Shown here in pieces: positions 1 to 5,697 of a stretch of DNA of 8,275 nucleotides. Under the pieces are notes generated by a model, which worked only from the letters and a program-made list of their open reading frames with translations, was not told the origin of the DNA and did no database searches. Origin of the DNA: an uncultured Collinsella sp. (lineage in GTDB: Bacteria > Actinomycetota > Coriobacteriia > Coriobacteriales > Coriobacteriaceae); the NCBI GenBank assembly GCA_902494815.1, contig CABUVB010000071.1:1-8275 (forward strand), read 5' to 3'. Position 1 is the first letter of the stretch; each line of letters begins with the position of its first letter. Position numbers and translations under genes: made by a program.

Positions 1-117
1 GACGCCATCCATATACACATCGGTGCCAAAGGTGACGGACAGCGGCAGAACACGCAGAGCGGGGTGCTCCGCCGGCGACATATCGCTTGCGGAATCGGTA
101 ATAATGCGGACGGACAT
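1..117 (-). CDS. DegV family fatty-acid-binding protein, N-terminus (partial)
   Basis: Only the first 39 codons lie in the window; the gene runs off the left edge. The ATG at 117 is preceded by AAAGGA about 8 nt upstream. The translation opens with a short beta strand and the DegV hallmark TDSASD (residues 7-12), followed by PLSVTFG (25-31) and a DG pair near the break (37-38). This matches the start of DegV/FakB proteins, cytosolic two-domain proteins that bind a long-chain fatty acid and, in characterised cases, present it to the kinase FakA. It lies 119 bp downstream of the marR-type gene on the same strand with no obvious terminator between, so co-transcription is plausible. Whether it works as a FakB with a FakA partner cannot be judged from this fragment. 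Confidence 0.88.
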   Translation of the reverse strand, partial: MSVRIITDSASDMSPAEHPALRVLPLSVTFGTDVYMDGV

Positions 118-236
118 AACGAATCCTTTCTTGCGCAGGTCCCGCGCGGGGAATTTTGACAGCAATGCCCCGGCACGGCATACGCGCTCAAACGGGACTA
201 TGCAGTTTTTAATGGGAAGCAAATGCCTTGGCGGCC

Positions 237-686
237 TTAGATCTCACGCAGGGTGTTGAGAATCGTACGCAGCGACGCATACATCTGCTCGAGCTGCTCC
301 ACACCCATAGCCTTACCGGTGGTGTCGAGCACTTCGCGAATGATGCGATCGGCCTCGCTCATGCTCTCGCCGCCCAGGGCAGTCAGGCGCACCGGGGCAC
401 GGTACTTGACGGCCGCATCACCCGAGTCATCGACCTCGACGTAGCCGCCCTCCTCCAGATGTGCCAGTGTGCGCGAAACGGCAGCTCGGGTAACGCCGGC
501 CATGCGGGCGAGGTCGGCGCCAGTCAGGCCGTCCTTGCTGCGCTCAAGATAGTACAGGCACATGACGTCGGAGCCCTTGAGGCCCAGCCTTGCACCTTCG
601 GACGTCTTGATGCGCTGAATCTCCTTGTAGAGCCCGCTGATCAGTCCGACAAAGTCCTCGAAACGTGTCTCGTCGTTCTGCTGCAT
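237..686 (-). CDS. MarR-family winged helix-turn-helix transcriptional regulator
   Basis: 149 residues, the usual size for MarR. An N-terminal dimerisation helix (about 5-28) leads into the winged HTH: LTGADLARMAGV (54-65) and the recognition helix TRAAVSRTLAHLEEGGYVEV (66-85). The beta wing with DSGD follows (87-105), then the C-terminal dimerisation helices (108-149). MarR proteins act as cytosolic dimers, usually repressing their own and neighbouring genes until a ligand binds. I chose the ATG at 686 because AAAGGCGG lies 9 nt upstream and the residues after it begin the family fold. In-frame starts at 752 (GTG) and 731 (ATG) would add a basic tail of 22 or 15 residues with no clear SD. 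The downstream gene is a DegV protein, so a FabT-like role in lipid control is possible but unproven. The ligand is unknown. Confidence 0.93.
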   Translation of the reverse strand: MQQNDETRFEDFVGLISGLYKEIQRIKTSEGARLGLKGSDVMCLYYLERSKDGLTGADLARMAGVTRAAVSRTLAHLEEGGYVEVDDSGDAAVKYRAPVRLTALGGESMSEADRIIREVLDTTGKAMGVEQLEQMYASLRTILNTLREI

Positions 687-735
687 GGGAGACGACCGCC
701 TTTCGCTTGCATAATGCTTACGGGTAAACATCTTA

Positions 736-750
736 GTCGCATAAGGCGAC
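736..750. promoter_or_regulatory. Candidate MarR autoregulatory operator (dyad)
   Basis: A perfect inverted repeat GTCGC-ATAAG-GCGAC lies 50-64 bp upstream of the chosen marR start, in the stretch expected to hold its promoter. MarR dimers typically bind dyads of this size over their own promoters. I could not fix a convincing -35/-10 pair on the minus strand (TAAGAT just downstream of the dyad is only fair), so the operator role is inferred from position and symmetry. Confidence 0.35.
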
Positions 751-791
751 ACCCGTACCCAAATACCCCATTTGTTAACCCATCAACATAA

Positions 792-830
792 AAACCACCA
801 CAAAGGGGACAGGCACCTTTGTGGTGGTTT
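792..830 (-). repeat. Hairpin repeat copy A, probable terminator of the B3/4 gene
   Basis: A 15-bp perfect stem (792-806 with 816-830; arm AAACCACCACAAAGG) closes a 9-nt loop. On the plus strand the core reads GGGGACAGGCACC. Read on the minus strand, the hairpin begins 26 nt past the B3/4 stop codon and is followed by a T-run at 794-790, the layout of a Rho-independent terminator. The same sequence recurs inverted at 1748-1788, so it is both a dispersed repeat and a probable terminator. Confidence 0.8.
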
Positions 831-856
831 GGGGCATCAATAGGTTCTAGGCGCCG

Positions 857-1576
857 CTACAGCTCCACGCAGGGATTGTCGCGAGTCACAAGCGTCTTAA
901 CGACAACCGTCGCTCCCAGATAACGCTCGAGCAACTCAGCGAGGCGATCGATCGCGGCCTGGCATTCCCCCATCCGCTCGGGCTCCACGCACTCAATCGC
1001 CAGGAACGCATCGGCCGAATCATCGGACAGCGCCGTGCGAACGCCGTCGCGCCAGTTCCAGCAGCGGCACACAGCGCCCGCATCGTCGATGTAGGCGAGC
1101 TCGCCGGGCAACGTCGGATCGTCCGCCTCCTCGCCAAGCGGCAAGAACGCATCGCCACCGTCGGTCACCTTCAAGCGAAGGTCTCCCTCGATCGCATGCA
1201 GATCCTCGCCTCCCACGGGCAGCGCGTAGGTCAGCGACACCGTGTTGTAAATATCCACCGCGGGCGTAATGTGGCCCACCGGCTTGCCTTTGAGCACGCG
1301 TTTGAGCAAGTTCTCGATCGAGCAGCGCGCGCCTTTCTTGGTCTTGAACAGACGATAGGCCTCGCGCCTTGCCTTGACCGGGGCGTTCTCGCTGATGGTA
1401 TCGCTTGTCAGGTGGCGCTCCGCATCGATGTTGGCGCGGTCAAGCAGCGCGGCGATCGCATCCACGTCCTCCTGGGGAATCTGCGCCGCGGGCTTCATGC
1501 CCTTTACGACCACGACGCCGATCGCCGCCTGTGGAAACAGCTCCCAAAATGAATCCTCGGCAATAAAGCTCTTCAT
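857..1576 (-). CDS. Stand-alone B3/4 domain protein (PheRS beta editing-domain homologue)
   Basis: 239 residues, matching the solo B3/4 proteins of COG3382/PF03483. Family features visible are FKTKKGARCSIENLLKR (77-93), then P-x-VDIYNTVSL (105-115), LPVGGEDL (119-126), a GDL-x-L pair (131-135), LPGELAYIDD (156-165) and CRCWNWRDG (170-178). In phenylalanyl-tRNA synthetase the B3/B4 module hydrolyses mischarged Tyr-tRNA(Phe). Free-standing versions are thought to be tRNA-binding or trans-editing proteins in the cytosol, though their substrates are mostly unknown. I chose the ATG at 1576, which has AAGGGAGAG just upstream; the ATG at 1591 lacks an SD and would put that SD inside the gene. It has its own promoter (1721-1749) and a structured leader, and a repeat hairpin ends it. 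No synthetase gene is adjacent. Confidence 0.88.
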   Translation of the reverse strand: MKSFIAEDSFWELFPQAAIGVVVVKGMKPAAQIPQEDVDAIAALLDRANIDAERHLTSDTISENAPVKARREAYRLFKTKKGARCSIENLLKRVLKGKPVGHITPAVDIYNTVSLTYALPVGGEDLHAIEGDLRLKVTDGGDAFLPLGEEADDPTLPGELAYIDDAGAVCRCWNWRDGVRTALSDDSADAFLAIECVEPERMGECQAAIDRLAELLERYLGATVVVKTLVTRDNPCVEL

Positions 1577-1714
1577 ATGCTCTCCCTTCATAGCGTGCGC
1601 CCGAGCGGGGGCGTCTAAGCAAAAAGCGCCCTCACAGCGGCCACCTTCAAAGTCCTACGGTGCCGCCACAAGAGCGCTTACGCTGCCCCCATCCGGAGAA
1701 GGGGGCGATATGTC
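1577..1714 (-). promoter_or_regulatory. Structured 5' leader of the B3/4 gene (possible attenuator RNA)
   Basis: From the predicted start point (about 1714) to the ATG at 1576 is roughly 138 nt, long for this genome. It contains three stem-loops in transcription order: a six-pair GCCCCC/GGGGGC stem (1686-1706), the long terminator-like hairpin (1624-1679), and a short CGCCC/GGGCG stem just before the SD. A four-codon ATG...TAA ORF lies between the first two. The arrangement suggests control by premature termination. I do not recognise a known riboswitch. T-box elements are usually longer, and an exact TGGNACC motif is absent. Confidence 0.45.
1621..1679 (-). terminator. Terminator-like stem-loop inside the B3/4 leader
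   Basis: On the minus strand, AAGCGC (1679-1674) pairs with GCGCTT (1629-1624), and a TCT/AGG segment and four G-U wobble pairs continue the stem. GCGGC and CC then pair with GCCGC and GG around a 13-nt loop. The T-run at 1625-1621 follows. It lies about 35-90 nt after the predicted start point and about 45 nt before the B3/4 start codon. It is therefore better placed as an attenuator for that gene than as the end of the pckA transcript, which already has a hairpin at 1748-1788. Confidence 0.6.
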
Positions 1715-1720
1715 AGGCGT

Positions 1721-1749
1721 ATTGTAACCTGAGTCATCCGCCCAAGCAA
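1721..1749 (-). promoter_or_regulatory. Sigma-A-type promoter of the B3/4 gene
   Basis: On the minus strand TTGCTT (1749-1744) and TACAAT (1726-1721) are separated by exactly 17 bp. The -10 differs from consensus at one position; the -35 is weak (TTG conserved). Transcription would start near 1714. The -35 overlaps the outer two bases of hairpin repeat copy B. Confidence 0.6.
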
Positions 1750-1788
1750 AACCACCACAAAGGTGCCTGTCCCCTTTGTGGTGGTTTT
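1748..1788 (-). repeat. Hairpin repeat copy B, probable terminator of pckA
   Basis: A 16-bp perfect stem (1748-1763 with 1773-1788) closes the loop TGCCTGTCC, which is the exact reverse complement of the loop in copy A; the two copies are inverted relative to each other. It begins 15 nt after the pckA stop codon, and the minus-strand 3' arm ends in TTTT, so it should terminate pckA. Confidence 0.78.
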
Positions 1789-1803
1789 GGGTCTGAGGCG
1801 ACG

Positions 1804-3474
1804 CTAGTGGCGGAGTCCCAGCAGGCCGCGGCCGCGATGACGGGCCTCGGCGGGCACCTGGGCGTGCGGGCCGGCGGCTTTGACGGAGTCGGGCAGGTGC
1901 GAGTACTTCTTCTCGAAGTTCTCCTCGAACATCACCGCCAGGTTGTGCGCGGCCTCGTCGTAGCGCGCAGTGCTCTGCCAGTACTGGCGCGGCACCAGGA
2001 TGCCGTCCGGCACACCGTGACACGTGGTGGGAATGTCGACATTAAAGATGTCGTCGTGCACAAATTCGCTGTCCTCGATGGTACCGTCGAGGGCGCGAGC
2101 GACCAGTGAGCGCGTGTAGGCAAGCTCGATGCGATGACCCACGCCGTAGCCGCCGCCGATCCAGCCGGTGTTGACCAGGTACACACGCGTGCGGCCGTCG
2201 GCGATGCGCTCACCGAGCATCTTGGCATAGACCATGGGGTCGAGCGGCATAAACGGCTCGCCAAACAGCGAGGAGAACGTGGGCGTGGGCTCGGTGACGC
2301 CGACCTCGGTGCCGGGGATCTTGGCGGTGAAGCCCGTCACAAAGTGGTACATGGCGGCATCGGCCGTCAGGCGCGAGATGGGCGGCAACACGCCAAAGGC
2401 ATCGCAGGTCAAAAACAGCACGACGCTCGGAGTGGTGCCCATGCCCTTGGTCCACGCGTTGGGAATGTGCTCCACAGGGTAGGCCACGCGCGTATTGTGC
2501 GTGATCGAGACGTCGTCGTAGTTGGGCTTGCGATTCTCATCGAGTACCACGTTTTCACAGATGGCGCCAAAGCGGACGGCGTTAAAGATCTCGGGCTCGT
2601 GGAACGCGTCCAGGCCCTCGCACTTGGCGTAGCAGCCGCCCTCGACGTTAAAGATGCCCATATCGGACCAGCCGTGCTCGTCGTCGCCAATCAGCAGGCG
2701 CGTGGGGTTGGCCGAAAGCGTGGTCTTGCCGGTACCGGACAGGCCAAAGAACACCGCGGTCTCGTGCGTGACGGGATCCATGCTGGCCGAGCAATGCATG
2801 GGCAGTACGTCATCCTCGACGGGCAGCAGGTAATTCATGACGCTGAAGATGGACTTTTTGATTTCGCCGGAGTAGCCGGTGCCAGCGACCAGAATCACGC
2901 GCTCCTGGAAATTGATGACCACGGCGGCGCTGGAGTTGAGGCCCTTGATAGCGGGATCACACTGGTAGCCCGGCGCGGCGAGCACACAGAAGTCCGGCTC
3001 GCCGGTGCGCGCGATTTCGCGGGCAAGCGGGCGGGCGAGCATCTGCTTAATAAAGAGCGCCTGGCTGGCGCGCTCGCAGGCGACGAGCAGGCGACGTGTA
3101 TGGTTGCGGTCGGCACCGGCCATGCCGCGGGTGACGAACACATCACGCTCGTTGAGATAGTCGACGATGCCGGATTTGATGGCCTCGTAGCTCTCGACGG
3201 ACAGTGGGCGGTTGACGGCGCCCCAGGCAATCTTGTCGTGAACATCGGGGGTGTCAACGATAAAGCGATCGTTGGGAGAACGACCAGTACGCTCCCCCGT
3301 CTCGATCACCAGCGCGCCGTTGGATGCCATGCGGCCTTCTTCGCGGCGGATGGCATACTCGACGAGCTCTGCCGCCGGCAGGTCGACCAGCAGGCGAGGT
3401 TGGTTCTCGGCGGGATCTTCGACCAGCGTAATGCCAAAGTTGGATAGAACTTCTGCAGGGGTAACACCAGGCAT
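1804..3474 (-). CDS. pckA: Phosphoenolpyruvate carboxykinase, ATP-dependent (EC 4.1.1.49)
   Basis: 556 residues, close to the roughly 540 of the bacterial ATP class. The cytosolic enzyme interconverts oxaloacetate + ATP with PEP + CO2 + ADP. It serves gluconeogenesis, or CO2 fixation in succinate-forming anaerobes. Visible motifs: substrate-binding ERTGRSPNDRF (61-71), GEIKKS (203-208, metal and phosphate lysines), PMHCSA with the metal histidine H227, P-loop GLSGTGKTT (244-252), kinase-2 LIGDDEHGW (261-269, metal aspartates), IFNVEGGCYAK (274-284) and HNTR (326-329). All key residues are present, so the enzyme should be active. The ATG at 3474 has a near-perfect AAAGGAGG four bases upstream; the longer reading frame to 3588 covers the promoter and has no SD. 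A repeat hairpin terminates it. Confidence 0.98.
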   Translation of the reverse strand: MPGVTPAEVLSNFGITLVEDPAENQPRLLVDLPAAELVEYAIRREEGRMASNGALVIETGERTGRSPNDRFIVDTPDVHDKIAWGAVNRPLSVESYEAIKSGIVDYLNERDVFVTRGMAGADRNHTRRLLVACERASQALFIKQMLARPLAREIARTGEPDFCVLAAPGYQCDPAIKGLNSSAAVVINFQERVILVAGTGYSGEIKKSIFSVMNYLLPVEDDVLPMHCSASMDPVTHETAVFFGLSGTGKTTLSANPTRLLIGDDEHGWSDMGIFNVEGGCYAKCEGLDAFHEPEIFNAVRFGAICENVVLDENRKPNYDDVSITHNTRVAYPVEHIPNAWTKGMGTTPSVVLFLTCDAFGVLPPISRLTADAAMYHFVTGFTAKIPGTEVGVTEPTPTFSSLFGEPFMPLDPMVYAKMLGERIADGRTRVYLVNTGWIGGGYGVGHRIELAYTRSLVARALDGTIEDSEFVHDDIFNVDIPTTCHGVPDGILVPRQYWQSTARYDEAAHNLAVMFEENFEKKYSHLPDSVKAAGPHAQVPAEARHRGRGLLGLRH

Positions 3475-3515
3475 GGGGCCTCCTTTAAAAGCGCGACACG
3501 TGGACGCGGCGCGCA

Positions 3516-3531
3516 CTTTACTCATGTAAAG
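3516..3531. promoter_or_regulatory. Dyad overlapping the pckA -10 region
   Basis: Perfect inverted repeat CTTTAC-TCAT-GTAAAG. It covers the proposed -10 (3524-3529) and start point of pckA, a classic position for a repressor site. Its centre is 33 bp from that of the dyad at 3549-3564, near three helical turns, so both would face the same side of the helix. The regulator is not identifiable. Confidence 0.4.
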
Positions 3532-3552
3532 CCCGTTGTACCCGATATGCAA
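3524..3552 (-). promoter_or_regulatory. Candidate pckA promoter
   Basis: On the minus strand TTGCAT (3552-3547) and TTACAT (3529-3524) are spaced by 17 bp, placing the start near 3517 and giving a leader of about 43 nt before the pckA ATG. Each hexamer matches consensus at only three positions, so the promoter is weak or activator-dependent. The two dyads overlapping it support the location. Confidence 0.4.
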
Positions 3553-3564
3553 AAACGTTTTTGC
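3549..3564. promoter_or_regulatory. 16-bp perfect palindrome at the pckA -35 (LacI-like operator form)
   Basis: GCAAAAACGTTTTTGC is a perfect palindrome with a central CG flanked by A/T tracts, the shape of LacI/GalR-family and cre-type operators. It touches the proposed pckA -35 and lies 75-90 bp upstream of the start codon. Catabolite or gluconeogenic control of pckA is known in other bacteria; the identity of a regulator here is inference. Confidence 0.5.
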
Positions 3565-3615
3565 GGCAACGGCGAAGCGCCCGCTCAACGGTCAAAAATC
3601 GCACGCAAGCGGCCC

Positions 3616-3689
3616 AGTCATTGGGGACGTTCTTAAACGACTAGTCGTTGGGGACACTCTTGAACAGGCAACATTCAAGGAGCGTCCCC
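3616..3689. repeat. Tandem GGGGAC repeats and hairpin (REP-like)
   Basis: Two direct copies of a 24-bp unit start at 3616 and 3643 (period 27; 19 of 24 bases shared; core TTGGGGAC). A 14-bp perfect palindrome, AACGACTAGTCGTT (3636-3649), spans their junction. The second unit also forms the left arm of a hairpin (3650-3664 with 3674-3689), GGGGAC pairing with GTCCCC, with one mismatch and one bulge. No reading frame with gene-like character lies here. Confidence 0.75.
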
Positions 3690-3693
3690 GGAT

Positions 3694-3753
3694 GCCGGCA
3701 CTTAGGGACGTTCCCAAAGTGCCGGCACATAAGGAACGTCCCTAAGTGCCGAC
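3694..3753. repeat. 60-bp near-palindrome built from two inverted REP-like units
   Basis: Two copies of a 35-bp unit (3694-3728 and, inverted, 3719-3753) overlap in the palindrome GTGCCGGCAC. The whole is symmetrical about 3723/3724, with 26 of 30 arm positions matching. Each unit is itself a hairpin with the core GGGACGTTCC. The core resembles the GGGGAC cores of the neighbouring repeats and of the hairpins at 792-830 and 1748-1788. Confidence 0.8.
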
Positions 3754-3819
3754 TACTGAATGGCGCCGCCGAAATTATCGAACAACCTGTTCAAAAACAC
3801 GAATGGATACCACCGCGAC

Positions 3820-3825
3820 TATACT
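3820..3825 (+). promoter_or_regulatory. Candidate -10 box of the flippase-like gene
   Basis: TATACT (five of six consensus bases) lies 29 nt before the proposed TTG start and would begin transcription near 3832, just ahead of the SD at 3841-3845. No good -35 exists at 16-18 bp spacing. Its position argues against the upstream in-frame ATG at 3803. Confidence 0.4.
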
Positions 3826-3853
3826 AGAGCGCAGCAATAGAAAGGACCCCGCT

Positions 3854-5434
3854 TTGAGCATCACGCCCCTCGATAGCATTCGCCGCGCCATCGCCCGCCG
3901 CAATGGCGTCGCCGACCCCGCCGTAGCGGGCAGCGGCACCGCAAGGGCCCAGGGCGGACGCATCGAGAACGGCCTGTTCCCCGCCTCGCACACCGCCGAG
4001 GAGCTCGCACGCATCCAGGAGCTGAGTCAGCGCAACGCCGGCGGACCCGATAGCTACCAAGCCACACGTCGCCGGCGCGAACGCGATCGGGAGCCCGGCC
4101 CCGTCCGCCGCATGGTCAACGCTTGGTGGAACCGCCTGCTCGGCGCCGTCTACGGCGGCGGCTTCTCCATGCAGGAAGCGGAATACGAAGAGCACGCCAC
4201 CAGCCGCGACTATCTTTGGAACACCCTCGGCACCGCCGTGTGGGGCCTGGCGTTTCCGTTGCTCACCATCGTGTCTACGCAGCTCGTGGGCGCCGAAGAA
4301 GCAGGCAAATTCTCCATCGCCTTTGTCACCGGCACGCTCATCATGATCGCGTGCAACTACGGCGTGCGCAATTTCCAGGTCTCAGACATCGACGAAAAGA
4401 CGTCCTTTGCCTCCTACCAGCTCAACCGCTGGCTTTGTGGAGCGCTCGCCCTAGGCTGCGGCCTCATGTACAGCAGCGCCCGCGGCTATGATGCGCAGAT
4501 GGCGACGATCGGCCTGGGCGTCTACCTGTATAAGGTCATCGATGGCGTCGCCGACGTGTACGAAGGCCGCCTGCAGCAGGCCGACAAACTCTACTTGGCT
4601 GGAATGAGCCAAACGCTACGCTCCGTCGGCGTCATCGCGGTCTTTAGCGTGGCGCTGTTCCTCACGCGCAGCATGCCCATCGCGGCCATGGTCATGGGTG
4701 TCACCGCGATCGCCTCGCTCGTGCTGGTCACCGCGCCGCTTGCCCTGCTCGAGACCGAAAAATCGCGCCGCGTGAGCCTGCGCGAGGTCGGCCACCTGTT
4801 TGTCCAGTGCGCCCCGCTCTTTGGTGCACTGTTCCTGTTCAACCTAATTGAGAGCATGCCCAAGTTTGTGATGGAAGGCACGCTGGCATACAAATATCAG
4901 CTGTACTTTAATGCCCTGTTCTTTCCGGCGCAGGCTATTTTGCTGAGCATTGGATTTATCTATAAACCGCAGCTCCTGCGCTTGTCGAGCATTTGGGCTA
5001 ATCCTCGCAAGCGTCGTCGCTTTGACCTGATTATTGTTGCCGTTATGGCGCTGATCGTGGTCATCACCGGCGCGTGCGCCGCATTTATGGCAGGTCCCGG
5101 CATCCCCCTCATGAGCTTTATGTACGGCCTCAGCTTTGAGCGCTACCGTACGCTGGCGTTGCTGATGGTCGTCGCCGGCGGCGTCACCGCGGCCATCGAC
5201 TTTATCTACGCCATCATCACGGTGCTACGCCACGCTGGAGACGTCACCAAGATCTACCTGATCTGCTTCGCCGTAAGCGTGGTGCTGCCGGTGATCCTGA
5301 TTAAGCTGCTGGGTCTGATGGGCGCTGTGGCGAGCTACCTAGCCATCATGGCCCTACTCCTGGTGCTGCTGATAATCGAGTACGCCCACATCCGCCAACG
5401 CATCGAACGCGACCGCAACCCATACGGCGCCTAA
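3854..5434 (+). CDS. MOP-superfamily polysaccharide/lipid flippase-like membrane protein
   Basis: 526 residues from a TTG start at 3854, with AAAGGA and a 7-8 nt gap upstream. The longer frame from 3746 begins inside a repeat and lacks an SD. Residues 1-118 are hydrophilic and likely cytoplasmic, with RRRRERDRE (72-80) and many small residues. About 12 hydrophobic segments follow, roughly 123-143, 150-168, 192-208, 216-232, 255-270, 276-298, 316-333, 350-371, 391-412, 434-458, 466-486 and 489-509. The basic loop NPRKRRR (383-389) divides the halves. Topology and size resemble Wzx/MATE-type exporters that flip lipid-linked sugars across the membrane. I see no family-defining motif, and no glycosyltransferase genes adjoin, so the substrate is unknown. 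It is transcribed convergently with the phosphatase gene. Confidence 0.75.
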   Translation: MSITPLDSIRRAIARRNGVADPAVAGSGTARAQGGRIENGLFPASHTAEELARIQELSQRNAGGPDSYQATRRRRERDREPGPVRRMVNAWWNRLLGAVYGGGFSMQEAEYEEHATSRDYLWNTLGTAVWGLAFPLLTIVSTQLVGAEEAGKFSIAFVTGTLIMIACNYGVRNFQVSDIDEKTSFASYQLNRWLCGALALGCGLMYSSARGYDAQMATIGLGVYLYKVIDGVADVYEGRLQQADKLYLAGMSQTLRSVGVIAVFSVALFLTRSMPIAAMVMGVTAIASLVLVTAPLALLETEKSRRVSLREVGHLFVQCAPLFGALFLFNLIESMPKFVMEGTLAYKYQLYFNALFFPAQAILLSIGFIYKPQLLRLSSIWANPRKRRRFDLIIVAVMALIVVITGACAAFMAGPGIPLMSFMYGLSFERYRTLALLMVVAGGVTAAIDFIYAIITVLRHAGDVTKIYLICFAVSVVLPVILIKLLGLMGAVASYLAIMALLLVLLIIEYAHIRQRIERDRNPYGA

Positions 5435-5442
5435 TTAGCTGC

Positions 5443-5483
5443 CCGGTCACCGGAATTTGCGATGGAATCACCCCGTCTGGGGT
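5443..5483 (+). other. Two small hairpins after the flippase-like gene
   Basis: CCGGT-C-ACCGG (5443-5453) and ACCCC-GTCT-GGGGT (5470-5483) follow the stop codon at 5434. Neither has a proper T-run, so they are weak terminator candidates; the better one is at 5651-5697. Confidence 0.3.
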
Positions 5484-5513
5484 CTCGTTGCGGACAATAT
5501 TCATCACGCAAAA

Positions 5514-5636
5514 CTAAGTGAGTAGACTTTTACCGAATCCCCGACCACACCAACAGAGCACAAGTCTGTGACCTGCGGTTTTATTGAGGCAAATATGTTG
5601 GGTGCTCGGCATTTCCAAAAAAGTCTACTCACTTAG
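5514..5636. mobile_element. 123-bp element with 18-bp perfect terminal inverted repeats (MITE-like)
   Basis: CTAAGTGAGTAGACTTTT at 5514-5531 is repeated exactly, inverted, at 5619-5636. Weaker symmetry continues inward to about 39 bp (30 of 39 positions match). The 87-bp interior has no meaningful ORF and contains a small hairpin, ACAGA/TCTGT (5553-5569). Size, termini and non-coding interior fit a miniature inverted-repeat element mobilised in trans. I see no clear target-site duplication at the flanks. A structured RNA or large cruciform site is the alternative. Confidence 0.5.
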
Positions 5637-5650
5637 CCAGCGGGCAGCCA

Positions 5651-5697
5651 AAAAAGAACCGCCGCGACGTCGTTTGACTCCGCTGCGACGGTTTTTC
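5651..5697. terminator. Bidirectional Rho-independent terminator
   Basis: The stem 5657-5669 with 5681-5693 (AACCG opposite CGGTT, two mismatches and one G-U) has a T-run on the plus strand (5692-5696) and an A-run at 5650-5655 that is a T-run on the minus strand. It lies between the convergent flippase-like and phosphatase genes and should stop both transcripts. Confidence 0.75.

Noticed and set aside
228..791. 187-codon plus-strand frame opposite the MarR gene
   Set aside because: Antisense shadow of a well-supported MarR gene, without an SD or recognisable motifs.
1592..1714. Canonical T-box riboswitch upstream of the B3/4 gene
   Set aside because: The leader is too short for a usual stem I, and the AGGGTGGNACCGCG motif is not present. 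AAGGTGGCCGC is similar but lacks two bases.
2134..3447. 437-codon open frame on the plus strand opposite pckA
   Set aside because: It lies wholly antisense to a clear pckA, and its His/Gly/Ala/Val-rich translation resembles no family. Long antisense frames are expected in GC-rich genes.
3616..3753. CRISPR array
   Set aside because: Units are adjacent or overlapping and palindromic, without regular unique spacers; a REP-like cluster explains them better.
3778..3793. LexA (SOS) box before the flippase-like gene
   Set aside because: CGAAC...GTTCA has five bases between half-sites instead of the four of the actinobacterial/Bacillus CGAAC-N4-GTTCG box, and the outer base is off.
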